Positions 1-11,134 of a stretch of DNA of 39,696 nt are shown piece by piece. Source of the DNA: Akkermansia muciniphila (lineage in GTDB: Bacteria; Verrucomicrobiota; Verrucomicrobiia; Opitutales; Opitutaceae). The notes beneath the pieces are model-generated. The model was not told the DNA's origin, made no database searches, and worked only from the letters and a program-made list of their open reading frames with translations. The stretch is from assembly GCA_945874545.1 (NCBI GenBank), contig CAMCHD010000002.1, positions 1 through 39,696 on the forward strand, in the 5' to 3' direction. Every line of letters starts with the position of its first letter. Position 1 is the stretch's first letter. The translations under genes were made by a program, and so were the position numbers.

Positions 1-1044
1 CGCGCCCCCAGCCAACACCTCCTCGCCCGCCGCCTTGAGCTCTCGCGCGCCACCGTGTCCCGCGCCTTGGCCAACCACCCCGCGCTGAGCGCCGAGACCC
101 GCGCCAAAGTCCAGTCCCTCGCCGCCGAGCTCGGTTACCGCGGCAGCCCCGCCCGGAGCGTGCGCCGCTCCGCCGACGCCCCCGCGCTCAAGCTCGGCGT
201 GCTCCTCGGCGAACCCCTCGTCCCCGCCGACCACCTCGCCCTGCCCCGCATTCTCGAGGGCATCCGCGCCCGCGCCCGCCTCGACCGCGCCGAGATCGAC
301 CTGCTGCCCTTCGCCCCCGGCGAGACCACCCCGCTGGCCGGCCGCCGCCGCCTCTTCGGGCACCTGCGCTCGGCCGGCTGGCGCGGCGCCCTGCTGCTCT
401 ACCCCTTCCCCGAGGCCACCGTCTCCATGCTGGCCGACAAGCTCTCCGTCGTCTCCGTCCTGCACGAGTGCGCCGACGAGCGTATCGATACCGTCGATAC
501 CGACCACGGCGCCGTGCGCGTCCTCGTCGCCCGCCTCGCCGCCCTCGGCCACCGCCGGATCGGCTTCGCCACCTGGGCCTACCCCGCCGGCGGCCTCTGG
601 GCCTCGCGCCGCTTCGCCGCCTGCGCCGAGGCGCTCTTTTCGCACGGCCTGCCCCTCGACCCCGCCCGCGTGTGCAACGTCGGCCCCGCGTCCGTGCCTT
701 GCCCCGACCCAGCCGCCCTGGCCGACGCCGTCGCGGCCATCACGCGGCGCGACGACGTGACCGCGTGGGTCTGCGCCGCCGACCACCAGGCCTACCAGCT
801 GATCGCCGACCTCGCCGCCCGCGGCCTGCGCGTGCCGTCCGACGTATCGATCACCGGCTTCGACGGCCAGCCCGTCCCCCCCGGCCTACCCGCGCTCACC
901 ACCGTCGCCGTGCCCAACGCCGACATCGGCGCGTCCGCCGCCGCCCGCCTCGTCAACCGCCTGCTCCAGCCTTCCTCCCAGCGCCGACTCACCCTCGTCA
1001 CCCCCCGCCTGGTCGAGGGCGCCACCACCGCCGCCCCTCGCTGA
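1..1044 (+). CDS. LacI/GalR-family transcriptional regulator (5' end outside window)
   Basis: Frame is open from base 1 ([38 protein letters not shown] = LacI HTH); C-terminal [38 protein letters not shown] is typical of LacI sugar-binding domains. Immediately upstream of xylA. Confidence 0.93.
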   Translation, partial: RAPSQHLLARRLELSRATVSRALANHPALSAETRAKVQSLAAELGYRGSPARSVRRSADAPALKLGVLLGEPLVPADHLALPRILEGIRARARLDRAEIDLLPFAPGETTPLAGRRRLFGHLRSAGWRGALLLYPFPEATVSMLADKLSVVSVLHECADERIDTVDTDHGAVRVLVARLAALGHRRIGFATWAYPAGGLWASRRFAACAEALFSHGLPLDPARVCNVGPASVPCPDPAALADAVAAITRRDDVTAWVCAADHQAYQLIADLAARGLRVPSDVSITGFDGQPVPPGLPALTTVAVPNADIGASAAARLVNRLLQPSSQRRLTLVTPRLVEGATTAAPR

Positions 1045-1126
1045 CCCTCCACCCCCTTTCCGCTTTCCGACCGTCCCGTCCGCCCCTTTCCCGTCCGTCC
1101 AAACCCACCCAAACCCACCGACCACC

Positions 1127-2473
<1,347 letters not shown>

Positions 2474-2492
2474 CGAGCGTCGCGAGTAATCA

Positions 2493-2534
2493 TTCTCGTT
2501 CTCCTACTCGTTCTCGTCCTCGTCTCCGTTCTAC
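2493..2534 (+). repeat. Degenerate hexanucleotide tandem repeat (consensus about TTCTCG, 7 units)
   Basis: ttctcg ttctcc tactcg ttctcg tcctcg tctccg ttctac read directly in the xylA 3' region. Confidence 0.7.
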
Positions 2535-2556
2535 TCCGCCCGGTCTCCACCCCCCG

Positions 2557-2593
2557 GCCCGGCCCGCGCCCCACGCGCGGCCGGGCTTTTTCT
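2557..2593 (+). terminator. Rho-independent terminator downstream of xylA
   Basis: gcccggcccgcgc-type stem (one bulged C) / gcgcggccgggc with short loop, followed by tttttctt. Confidence 0.8.
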
Positions 2594-2698
2594 TGCCCAA
2601 ACTCCCCGCGCCTCCGCGCGCTCCGAGCCGCGATTTCTTACCTTCCCGTCACCACAAAAGACCTGCAATCCAACGGCAAAACCACCTAAGTCGACACC

Positions 2699-5600
2699 AT
2701 GCCGCGCAACCTCCGCCCCTGGCTCACCCTCGCGGCTCTCGCCGCCGTCGTCCTGGCTTTCCTTGCCCTCCGCCCAGGCGCGGAAAACGCCACCCGCGGC
2801 CCGACCCGCCCGGCCGCGGCTTCCCTTGTGGACCTGCCCTCACCCGCCCCCGAAACGCTCGCGGAGCCGTCCGCCCCCCTACCCGCCCCCTTCACCCCAG
2901 ACCGGCCCAGCCGTCCGCCCCTCGCCACCACCGCCGCCCTCGTCGCCTGGCTGGATCGCCACCTCGCCGCCGCCCCCGCCAACCGCCCCGCGCTCATCGC
3001 CGAAGGCCTCGCCCTCGCCCTCGCCCGCCGCGCCGAACTCGCCGCCCTCATCCGCACCGACCCCGAAGCCGCCCTCGCCTCCGCCTTTCCGCGCGCCCGC
3101 CGCGCCGAATTGCCCGCCGTCATCGCGGCCGAGTTGGAGACGCTCGTCTCGGCCCGCGCCGAGTTCGGCGTCATCCAGACCTGTTTCCACCCGCCGGGCA
3201 CCGCCCACGACCCCGCCGAGGATCTCTACCGCGCCACCGTGATCGCCGGCCGCGAATACCGCGTCCACACCTACGGTTCACGCCTCCGCGACGCCTCCCT
3301 GCCCGCCACCTCCCTGATCGGCATCGGTCTCGACTCGGACCTCGCCATCAGTCCGTCCCGCTATCGCCCGCTCGATCCCGGCGAGCCCGGATACGCCACG
3401 TCCGGCCTGGCCGTCGAGGCCGATGGCGGCGTCACCGTGCTCCCGTCCGCCACCGACTTGCCCGCGTTTTCCGCCGCCCTCCTCGCCACCGAGCAAAACC
3501 CCGTGGTCAACGCCGCCGACTCCGGCAGCGGCACCAGCACCGTCTCCGGCCGCCCCAGCGCCGCCTGGACCCAGGGCGTCAAAGCCCTCCTCGTCATCCG
3601 CGTCGATTTTTCCGACCTCGCCGGCACCCCGATCAACAAATTCGACGGCAACGCCCAAATCACCCCCGCCTACATCGACAACGTGATCAACGGCGCCTCG
3701 GGCGTGCGCGCCTTCATGCGGGAGAACAGCTTCGAAAGCAGCGACCTGGATTTTGACCCCGCCAGCGATGTGACCGACGTCCTACGCCTGCCCCGGACCG
3801 CCTCGTCCTACGCGACCTCGGGCAACAATTCCCTGCTTCACTCCGACGCCCGCGCCGCCGCCACCACCGCCGGCTTCGCCGTCGGCACCTACGACCGCGT
3901 CGCCGTGGTGTTCACCTACCTCGGCGACCTCGCCGACTCCGAGATCACCTACGGCGGCCTCGGCAACATCATCGGCGCCAACCTCTGGATCAACGGTGCC
4001 TTCGACCTCCGCGTCGTCGCCCACGAGCTCGGCCACAACCACGGCCTCCGCCACGCCAACCTCTGGCAGGTCCCCGGCGCCGACCCCGTCGACCTCGCCG
4101 GCACCTCCACCGAATACGGCGACCCCTTCGATATCATGGGCGACGGCGACTTCTCCGAAAACCACTTCAGCCCCTGGAACAAGAGCCTGCTCCAGTGGAT
4201 TCCCGACGCCTCGGTCACCGTCGCCGCCGCCTCCGGCACCTTCCGCGTCCACCGCTTCGACGCCTCCGCCGCCAACCTCGCCCTGCCCCGCGCCCTGAAA
4301 CTCGTGCGCGACACCACCCGCGACTACTGGATCGGCTACCGCCGCGCCACGTCCAACGCCTCCGCCGACAACGGCGCGTATGTGCTTTGGGGATACAACG
4401 ACAACCAGCAGGGCAACCTCCTCGATCTGGTCACCCCCGGCACCAATCCGAACAACGCCCCGCTCCCGCTCAACACCACCTTCACCGACACCGCCGCCGG
4501 CATCGCCCTCCGCCCCGTCGCCCAGGGCGGCTCCGGCGCCGACGAGTGGCTCGATGTCCAGGTCACCCTCCAGCCCCGCCTCGCCTGGGTCGCCTCCACC
4601 TACGTCGTGAACGAACAAGGCGGCTCCGCCGTCCTCACCGTCACCCGCACGGCGAACTCCACCGGCGCCGTCTCCGTCTCCTACGCCACGACCGCCGGCA
4701 CAGCCACAGCGACCACCGACTACACCACCACCACCGGCACCCTCGCCTGGGCCGACGGCGACGTCACCCCCAAGACCATCACCGTGCCCGTCGTCATCGA
4801 CGTCCTCGTCGAAGGCACCGAGACCTTCACCCTCACCCTCTCCGCCCCCGTCGGCGGCGTCGTGGTCGCCCCGGCCTCCACCACCGTCACCGTGGCCGAC
4901 CCCGGCGCGCGCGATCCCTCCTTCGCCATGCCGCTGACCGGCAGCAACATCAACCGCGTGCTCGTTCAGCCCGACGGCAACATCCTCGTCGCCGGGGCCT
5001 TCACCTTTATCCAGACCCCCGATTCCACCGTTTACGAATACGGTCGCATCGCCCGCATGACCCCGACCGCCGCGGTCGATCCGGACTTCGATCCCGGGGT
5101 CGGCGCCGACGCTTCGATCCAAGCCCTCGCCCGACAGCCCGACGGAAAAATCCTCATCGGCGGCGACTTCGCCAACGTCGGCGGCGTCGCCCGCCCCCGC
5201 CTCGCCCGGCTCATGACCGATGGCTCGGTCGATACCACGTTCACCGTCGGCGCCGGTCCCGACGGCACCGTCCGCGACATCGTGATCCAGCCCGACGGCC
5301 GTATCCTGATCGCCGGCGCCTTCGCCAACTACGGCGGCACCGCGCGCAACCGCATCGCCCGCCTCCTCCCCGACGGCACGCTCGACGCCACCTTCGCCAA
5401 CCCGACCTACTCCTCCGGCAACGGCCTGCGTTCGCTCGCCCTCCAGCCCGACGGCAAGATCCTCGCCGCCGGCGGCCTGACCTACGGCTTCGGCAGCGGC
5501 GGCGGCACCGGCTTCAAATCCGGCCTCGTCCGCCTCTTCGCCGACGGCACCCGCGACACCTCCCTTGATGTCGGCTACGGCGCCCACACCAGCTCCGCCA

Positions 5601-6802
5601 ACAACACCACGACCACCATCAACCGCGTCGCCCTCCTGCCCGACGGCGGCATCCTCGTCGCCGGATCCTTCACCGGCTTTGGCAACAACTTCACCCCCCG
5701 GCGCATCGCCCGCCTCTCCTCCGGCGGTGTGCTGGACACCACCTTCCTCCCCCTGGCCGACGCCACCGTAAACGCCCTCCTCCCCCTGCCCGAGGGTAGC
5801 GTCCTGGTCGGAGGTGACTTCACGACCATCGGCGGCGCCACCGCCACCCGCATCGCCCGCATCAAACCCGACGGCACCCTCGACATCGCCTTCGCCGCCG
5901 CCGGCGGCCACGGTGACACCGTTCGCGACCTCGCCCTCCAACCCGACGGCAACGTCCTCCTCGCCGGCAACTTCGACAGCTTCCAAGGCTCCGCCGACAT
6001 CCGCCCCCTCTGGCGCCTGGTCCCCGGCCTGTCCGGCCTGCCCGGCGTGCTCCAGTTCTCGACCGACGCCTACGCCGGCAGCGAGGGCGCCTCCGCCACC
6101 CTCACCGTCGATCGTGTCGGCGGCTCCCTCGGTGCCCTCACCCTCGGCTACGCCACCGCCCACGGCGGCGGCGGCACCTCCACCCCCGCCACCGACTTCA
6201 CCGTCAGCAGCGGAGCGCTCACCTGGGCCGACGGCGACGCCGCCGCCAAAACCTTCACCATCCCGCTCGCACTCGACGCCACCGCCGACACCCCCGAGAC
6301 CCTGCTGGTCAACCTCGGCGCGCCCCAGCTCGGCGGCGCCCTGCTAGGCGAGCGTCAACAAGCCGTCGTGACGATCCGCACCGCCTACGCCGCCTGGCAG
6401 GCGACCCGCTTCACCACGCCAGAGCTGGCCGATTCCGCCATCTCCGGCGACACCGCCGACCCCGATGGCGACGGCTTGAACAACCTGACCGAGTTCGCCC
6501 TCAGCCGCGAACCGCGGGTGGCCGACTCCGCCGCCGCCTGGACCACCGCCGTGCAAAACGTATCCGGAACCAACTACCTCACGATCACCTTCCGCCGCCG
6601 CGCCCCCGCCCTCGACCTCGCCTACGCCGTGCAAAGCACCGCCGACCTCGCCGGCACCCCGACCTGGACGCCCGACGCCGTGCAAGTAGGCAGCGCGACG
6701 CCCAACGGCGACGGCACCGAAACCGTGACCTACCGCGACGCCGTCGCGTCCGACGCCACCCCCCGCCGCTTCCTCCGCGTCTCCGTCACCCGCACCCCGT
6801 AA
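2699..6802 (+). CDS. Large secreted multidomain protein: metzincin metalloprotease (M11/gametolysin-like), Calx-beta, delta-60 repeat region, second Calx-beta
   Basis: 1367 aa; hydrophobic N-terminus; HELGHNHGLRH (HExxHxxGxxH, codons 4022-4054) with Met-turn-like YGDPFDIMG; two Calx-beta-like segments (FTLTLSAP..., TLLVNLGAP...); repeated QPDGkIliaGxF...RIARLxpDGtlDttF units. Confidence 0.9.
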   Translation: MPRNLRPWLTLAALAAVVLAFLALRPGAENATRGPTRPAAASLVDLPSPAPETLAEPSAPLPAPFTPDRPSRPPLATTAALVAWLDRHLAAAPANRPALIAEGLALALARRAELAALIRTDPEAALASAFPRARRAELPAVIAAELETLVSARAEFGVIQTCFHPPGTAHDPAEDLYRATVIAGREYRVHTYGSRLRDASLPATSLIGIGLDSDLAISPSRYRPLDPGEPGYATSGLAVEADGGVTVLPSATDLPAFSAALLATEQNPVVNAADSGSGTSTVSGRPSAAWTQGVKALLVIRVDFSDLAGTPINKFDGNAQITPAYIDNVINGASGVRAFMRENSFESSDLDFDPASDVTDVLRLPRTASSYATSGNNSLLHSDARAAATTAGFAVGTYDRVAVVFTYLGDLADSEITYGGLGNIIGANLWINGAFDLRVVAHELGHNHGLRHANLWQVPGADPVDLAGTSTEYGDPFDIMGDGDFSENHFSPWNKSLLQWIPDASVTVAAASGTFRVHRFDASAANLALPRALKLVRDTTRDYWIGYRRATSNASADNGAYVLWGYNDNQQGNLLDLVTPGTNPNNAPLPLNTTFTDTAAGIALRPVAQGGSGADEWLDVQVTLQPRLAWVASTYVVNEQGGSAVLTVTRTANSTGAVSVSYATTAGTATATTDYTTTTGTLAWADGDVTPKTITVPVVIDVLVEGTETFTLTLSAPVGGVVVAPASTTVTVADPGARDPSFAMPLTGSNINRVLVQPDGNILVAGAFTFIQTPDSTVYEYGRIARMTPTAAVDPDFDPGVGADASIQALARQPDGKILIGGDFANVGGVARPRLARLMTDGSVDTTFTVGAGPDGTVRDIVIQPDGRILIAGAFANYGGTARNRIARLLPDGTLDATFANPTYSSGNGLRSLALQPDGKILAAGGLTYGFGSGGGTGFKSGLVRLFADGTRDTSLDVGYGAHTSSANNTTTTINRVALLPDGGILVAGSFTGFGNNFTPRRIARLSSGGVLDTTFLPLADATVNALLPLPEGSVLVGGDFTTIGGATATRIARIKPDGTLDIAFAAAGGHGDTVRDLALQPDGNVLLAGNFDSFQGSADIRPLWRLVPGLSGLPGVLQFSTDAYAGSEGASATLTVDRVGGSLGALTLGYATAHGGGGTSTPATDFTVSSGALTWADGDAAAKTFTIPLALDATADTPETLLVNLGAPQLGGALLGERQQAVVTIRTAYAAWQATRFTTPELADSAISGDTADPDGDGLNNLTEFALSREPRVADSAAAWTTAVQNVSGTNYLTITFRRRAPALDLAYAVQSTADLAGTPTWTPDAVQVGSATPNGDGTETVTYRDAVASDATPRRFLRVSVTRTP

Positions 6803-6837
6803 AGCGCGGCGGCTGAATCCGACGTCAGGACAACCGC

Positions 6838-6915
6838 GGTCCGGGTAGCGCCTGCGTCTCGCGGGCTGCGCCGGACGCCCCGCGCCGCACCCGGAACGGA
6901 GGCCCTACCCGGACC
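6838..6915. repeat. Palindromic intergenic element between convergent genes (possible REP-like element)
   Basis: Perfect 11-bp inverted repeat ggtccgggtag (6838-6848) / ctacccggacc (6905-6915); pairing continues inward with one mismatch (gcct/aggc). Confidence 0.6.
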
Positions 6916-6949
6916 TTCTCGAAAAGTCCGGCCGCCCCAGACCGCAGCC

Positions 6950-8455
6950 TCAGGCGGCGGGCGCGCCCTCGTTCATGCCGCCCTTGGCGGTCTTGCCGTC
7001 GCCAGCTCCCGGCTTGGCCTCGGTGCCGAGGAAGGTGGGCAGGTTTAAGCCGACGCTCTTGGCCAGCTCGTTGATCGGGAGCACGCCCTTGTAGAGGTCC
7101 TGCACAAACTGACCGGGACCGCTCGCGCCGCCCGCCCCGCCCGCGCCGCCGCCCATGACGATGACCTTCTCGAAGGACAGGCCCTTGATCGCGCCGGCCT
7201 GGATCTCGGCGATGCGCACGATGTTTTCCGCGATGAGCAGCTGGGTCGCCCCGGCGGTGTCGTCCGCCACCCGCAGCAGCTTTTCAAAGCCCTGCGCCTT
7301 GGCGTCGAGCAGGGCGCGCGTGCCCTCGGCCTCGGCCGTCAGTTTGGCCTGGATGCCGGAGGCCTCGGCGGCGAGGCGGGCCCTGATGCCGGCGGCGTCG
7401 CCCTCGGCCACGCGGCGGATACCCTCGGCCTCGGCGTCCTTCTGGGTGAGATAGGCGGCCGACTGGCCCTTTTGCAAAATCTCGGTCTGGGCGGCCTTGG
7501 CCTCGGCGTCGATGCGCACGCGCTGGCGATCGGTCTCGGCCTTCACGATCTGGTCGGCCTGCTGTGCCGCCTTGTCGCGCTCGGCGCGGGCGTTTTCCGC
7601 CTCTTGCTGGGCGTGGTAGCCTTCCATGAGCGCACGCGCCTCGGCGACCTTTTGCGCGGCCTCGACCCGGCGCTTGGCCTCGGCCTGCTCGGCGGCGAGG
7701 TCGGCGTCGGACTTGGCGATGATGGTCTGGGCGGTGTTTTGGCCGCGTTTGGCCTCGGCCTGGGCGTTCGCGACGCGCACCACCTGCTCGCGCTCGGCCT
7801 CGGCCCGGCCCACGGCACCGCGCTGGTTTTCCTGCGCCACGCGGATCTGCGCGTCGTTGATCGCCTTGGCGGCGGCCTCCTTGCCCAGCGCGTCGATGTA
7901 GCCGGACTGGTCCTTGATGTCGCGGATGTTGCCGTTGATCATGCGCAAGCCGACCTTGTGCAGCTCCACCTCGACGCCCTTGGTGATGGAGTAGATGAGT
8001 TTTTCGCGGTCGTTGTTGATCTCCTCGATCGTCATCGAGGCGAACACCACACGCATCTGGCCCATGATGATCTCGCTCGCCAATTGCTGGATCTCATCGA
8101 GGGTGCGGCCCAGCAAACGGGTGGCGGCGTTTTGCATCACCTCGGGATCGGTCGAGATGCCGATGGTGAAGGACGCCGGGGTGTCGATGCGGATGTTCTG
8201 ACTGGAGAGCGCGCCCTTGAGCTCGATGTCGATGTTGATCGGCGTGAGGTCGAGGTAGGCGTAGCTCTGGAAAAACGGCATCACGAAGGTCGCGCCACCA
8301 TGGTAACACCGCGAAGACTGGCCGGCGGCGACCTTGCCGTAGACGACCAGGATGCGGTCGGGCGGGCACATCCGGTAGCGCGAGACCAGCGTGGCCGCGA
8401 TGACGAGGAGGAAAATCACCACGAGGGCGATGAAGACGATGGCGAGGGGACTCAT
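6950..8455 (-). CDS. Flotillin / SPFH-domain membrane protein
   Basis: Start reset to MSPLAIVFIALVVIFLLVIAATLVSRYRMCPPDRILVVYGK; SPFH core and Ala/Glu-rich coiled coil (KRRVEAAQKVAEARALMEGYHAQQEAENARAERDKAAQQ). Confidence 0.93.
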   Translation of the reverse strand: MSPLAIVFIALVVIFLLVIAATLVSRYRMCPPDRILVVYGKVAAGQSSRCYHGGATFVMPFFQSYAYLDLTPINIDIELKGALSSQNIRIDTPASFTIGISTDPEVMQNAATRLLGRTLDEIQQLASEIIMGQMRVVFASMTIEEINNDREKLIYSITKGVEVELHKVGLRMINGNIRDIKDQSGYIDALGKEAAAKAINDAQIRVAQENQRGAVGRAEAEREQVVRVANAQAEAKRGQNTAQTIIAKSDADLAAEQAEAKRRVEAAQKVAEARALMEGYHAQQEAENARAERDKAAQQADQIVKAETDRQRVRIDAEAKAAQTEILQKGQSAAYLTQKDAEAEGIRRVAEGDAAGIRARLAAEASGIQAKLTAEAEGTRALLDAKAQGFEKLLRVADDTAGATQLLIAENIVRIAEIQAGAIKGLSFEKVIVMGGGAGGAGGASGPGQFVQDLYKGVLPINELAKSVGLNLPTFLGTEAKPGAGDGKTAKGGMNEGAPAA

Positions 8456-8513
8456 GGGAATGGGCTGGGTTGAGCGGGAGAAAATCGAAAACGAAGCGTC
8501 GCGCGTGGCGGCA

Positions 8514-9113
8514 TCACAACGGCTCGACCCGCACCGTGGCGGCGTCGATGACCTCGCGCACGCGGACCTTGGCCCCGCCCGGAATGGCCGCGTCGCCGAC
8601 CGGCACCGCCGCATAGGTCTCCTGCCGGCCCTGGAAACTCACCGTCACCTGCCCGCCCGGCGCGCGCCCGGCCGGCAGGCTGACATAGACCGTGCCGATC
8701 GCACCGACCGTGTCCTGGATGCGCGCCGTGCCGTCGCTGCGCATCGCCAGGATGCCGCGAAACATCGCCACGATCGCCGCCATCAGGACTCCTCCCGAAA
8801 CCGCCGCGGCCAGCGTCGCGGCAAAGATCGACCAGCCCGCGTCGAGCGCAAAGCCGCCCACCCAACCAAAGCCGAGGAAAAAGCCCGTCAGCGGCTTCAC
8901 CGTAAAAATCCCTCCGCCGCCCGCCTCGTCGAAGTTCAGCGAGGCGTCGGCCGCATCATGGTGCTCGATCCCGATCAGGGCCAGGACCGCGAGCAGGAGC
9001 GCGACCAGCGCCGCAACCAGCCCGATCCCGAAAAAAATGGTCTTGGCCAGAGTCAACTCCGACCACCAATCCAGCGCCACCTGCATGACGGCCAAGCCCG
9101 GGGTGTAACTCAT
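8514..9113 (-). CDS. NfeD-like membrane protein with C-terminal OB-fold, partner of flotillin
   Basis: Start MSYTPGLAVMQ; several TM segments then SLPAGRAPGGQVTVSFQGRQETYAAVPVGDAAIPGGAKVRVREVIDAATVRVEPL (OB-like); 58 bp upstream of the flotillin gene, same strand. Confidence 0.75.
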   Translation of the reverse strand: MSYTPGLAVMQVALDWWSELTLAKTIFFGIGLVAALVALLLAVLALIGIEHHDAADASLNFDEAGGGGIFTVKPLTGFFLGFGWVGGFALDAGWSIFAATLAAAVSGGVLMAAIVAMFRGILAMRSDGTARIQDTVGAIGTVYVSLPAGRAPGGQVTVSFQGRQETYAAVPVGDAAIPGGAKVRVREVIDAATVRVEPL

Positions 9114-9286
9114 TTGCCCCAATGGGATAGGCCCCACCTTCGGCCTGACAACCCAAACCACCACCCGGACGCGAAAAAGTTGCAAAGCCGATGCGACGCT
9201 TCCCGCACCGCCCCCTCGGCGTCCCGCCCGTTGACAGTCCCCGCCCGGCCACCCAGCCTCCGCCGTTTTCCCAGCCCAACGCCTTC

Positions 9287-10267
9287 ATGGAAGCACCCGT
9301 CTACACGCTCGAATTCGAGAAACCGCTGCGCGAACTCTCCGCCCAGCTCGAGCAGCTCCGTAAACAATCGCTCGAGAATAATCTCGATCTCGGCCGGGAA
9401 ATCGCGGCCATCGAAAAAAAGATCACCGCCACCCAGCGCGAGATCTACTCCAGCCTCACCCCTTGGCAGCGCGTGCAGATCGCCCGCCACCCCCGCCGTC
9501 CCTACGCCCTCGATTACGTCGGGTTGATGTGCACCGGCTTCCAGGAACTGCACGGCGACCGCCAGTTCGGTGACGACCGCGCGCTCATCGGCGGCACCGC
9601 CTTTTTCGACGGCCAGGCCGTCATGATCATCGCCCAGCAAAAAGGCCGCGACACCAAGGAAAAGATCGCCCGCAACTTCGGTATGCCCCAGCCCGAGGGT
9701 TACCGCAAGGCCCTCCGCCTCATGAAGCTGGCGGAGAAGTTTAACCTGCCCGTGCTCACCTTCATCGACACCCCCGGCGCCTACCCCGGCCTCGGCTCCG
9801 AGGAGCGCCACGTGTCCGAGGCCATCGCCGTAAACCTCCGCGAAATGACCCTCCTCGGCACCCCGACCATCTCCATCGTGGTCGGCGAAGGCGGCTCCGG
9901 CGGCGCCCTCGGCATCGGCGTGACCGACCGCGTGCTGATCTTCGACAACAGCTACTACTCTGTGATCTCGCCCGAGGGCTGCGCCGCCATCCTCTGGAAA
10001 GACCCCGCCGCCGCCCCCAAGGCCGCCGAGGCCCTGAAGCTCAACGCCGACGTGCTGGAAAAACTCGGCGTGGTCGACGAGGTCATCCCCGAGCCCTTCG
10101 GCGGAGCCCACAACAACCCCGAACAGGCCGCCGCCACGTTGAAGTATTCGATCCAGAAACACCTCAACGACCTGCGCGCCCTATCCGTCTCCCGCCTGGT
10201 CGACACCCGCTACGAGCGTTACCGCCACCTCGGGGTCTACCAGGAGGGCGGCGCCGTCCTCGCCTGA
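9287..10267 (+). CDS. accA: Acetyl-CoA carboxylase carboxyltransferase subunit alpha
   Basis: MEAPVYTLEFEKPLRELSAQLEQL...; FIDTPGAYPGLGSEERHVSEAIAVNLREM, VVGEGGSGGALGIGVTDRVLIFDNSYYSVISPEGCAAILWKD. Confidence 0.98.
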   Translation: MEAPVYTLEFEKPLRELSAQLEQLRKQSLENNLDLGREIAAIEKKITATQREIYSSLTPWQRVQIARHPRRPYALDYVGLMCTGFQELHGDRQFGDDRALIGGTAFFDGQAVMIIAQQKGRDTKEKIARNFGMPQPEGYRKALRLMKLAEKFNLPVLTFIDTPGAYPGLGSEERHVSEAIAVNLREMTLLGTPTISIVVGEGGSGGALGIGVTDRVLIFDNSYYSVISPEGCAAILWKDPAAAPKAAEALKLNADVLEKLGVVDEVIPEPFGGAHNNPEQAAATLKYSIQKHLNDLRALSVSRLVDTRYERYRHLGVYQEGGAVLA

Positions 10268-10287
10268 GCCCACCCGCCGCCGCCCGC

Positions 10288-11070
10288 ATGAGCGCCGAAC
10301 CGACGCCGCCCGCCGCCGCCTCGGTTCCCGTTTCGACCATCCCGGGCGCACTCGCGGACCCGCCCGCCACCCCCAACCGCCTGCGCGGCCTCGCCGCCGG
10401 CCAGCGCCCCCGGGAACGCGCCCTCGCCCTCGGGGTCGGCGCGCTCGACGATCTCGAACTCACCGCCCTGATCCTGCGCAGCGGCACCGCCGGGCTCGAC
10501 GTGCTCACCCTGGCCGAGCGCCTGCTCGCCGAGGCCGGCTCGCTCCACGCCCTGGCCCGCTGGCGCGAACCCGATTTCCGCCGCCTGAAAGGCATAGGCC
10601 GGGTCAAGGCCGTGCAGCTGTGCACCGTGTTCGAGATCGCCCGGCGCGTGCTCGGCACCGAACGCCGGCTCGCCCCCGAACTTTCCGAACCCGAGGCCGC
10701 CTACGCCTACCTGCGCCCGCGCGCCTTCGGCCTGACGGTCGAGAAATGCTGGGTGCTCGCCCTCAATAACCGCAACCGCCTGCTGCGCTGCGCCGAGCTG
10801 ACGTCGGGCACCGCCAACCAGACCCTCGTCCGCACCGCCGAGGTGTTGCGCGAGGCGGTGCGCGAAAACGCCACCGGCTTTATCCTCGCGCACAACCACC
10901 CCAGCGGCGACCCCGAGCCCAGCTCGGCCGACCTGCGCATCACCCGCCAGGTCCGCTCGGCCGCCGAAACGCTCGAAATCCGCCTGCACGACCACGTTGT
11001 GGTGGGCGATCCCGCCGTGGATAAACACGGGCTCGGCTACTACAGTTTCCGCCGCGGGGGACATTTGTAA
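10288..11070 (+). CDS. radC: RadC-family JAB-domain protein
   Basis: RPRERALALGVGALDDLELTALILRSGT; NHPSGDPEPSSADLRITRQVRSAAETLEIRLHDHVVVGD (JAMM motif). Confidence 0.96.
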   Translation: MSAEPTPPAAASVPVSTIPGALADPPATPNRLRGLAAGQRPRERALALGVGALDDLELTALILRSGTAGLDVLTLAERLLAEAGSLHALARWREPDFRRLKGIGRVKAVQLCTVFEIARRVLGTERRLAPELSEPEAAYAYLRPRAFGLTVEKCWVLALNNRNRLLRCAELTSGTANQTLVRTAEVLREAVRENATGFILAHNHPSGDPEPSSADLRITRQVRSAAETLEIRLHDHVVVGDPAVDKHGLGYYSFRRGGHL

Positions 11071-11134
11071 CCGGGCCGCCAAAAAACTCCTTGAATTCCC
11101 CGCCGCCGCTCGCGAACGTCCACCTCCCGTTTTT

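Noticed and set aside
482-491. GTATCGATAC palindrome as an operator
   Set aside because: Lies inside the LacI-family coding sequence and is explained by codons; too short to stand out.
2761-3268. Nested small ORFs on both strands in the metzincin N-terminal region
   Set aside because: Pro/Arg/Ala-rich frameshifted readings of the main gene.
4915-6005. Periodic DNA similarity that might be a CRISPR or tandem DNA repeat
   Set aside because: It is the protein-level delta-60 repeat within one continuous reading frame; no exact direct repeats with spacers.
3782-6163. 793-aa minus-strand ORF (Gly/Asp/Glu/Val-rich)
   Set aside because: Exact antisense of the delta-60/Calx-beta protein; low-complexity composition is the mirror of GC-rich codon bias.
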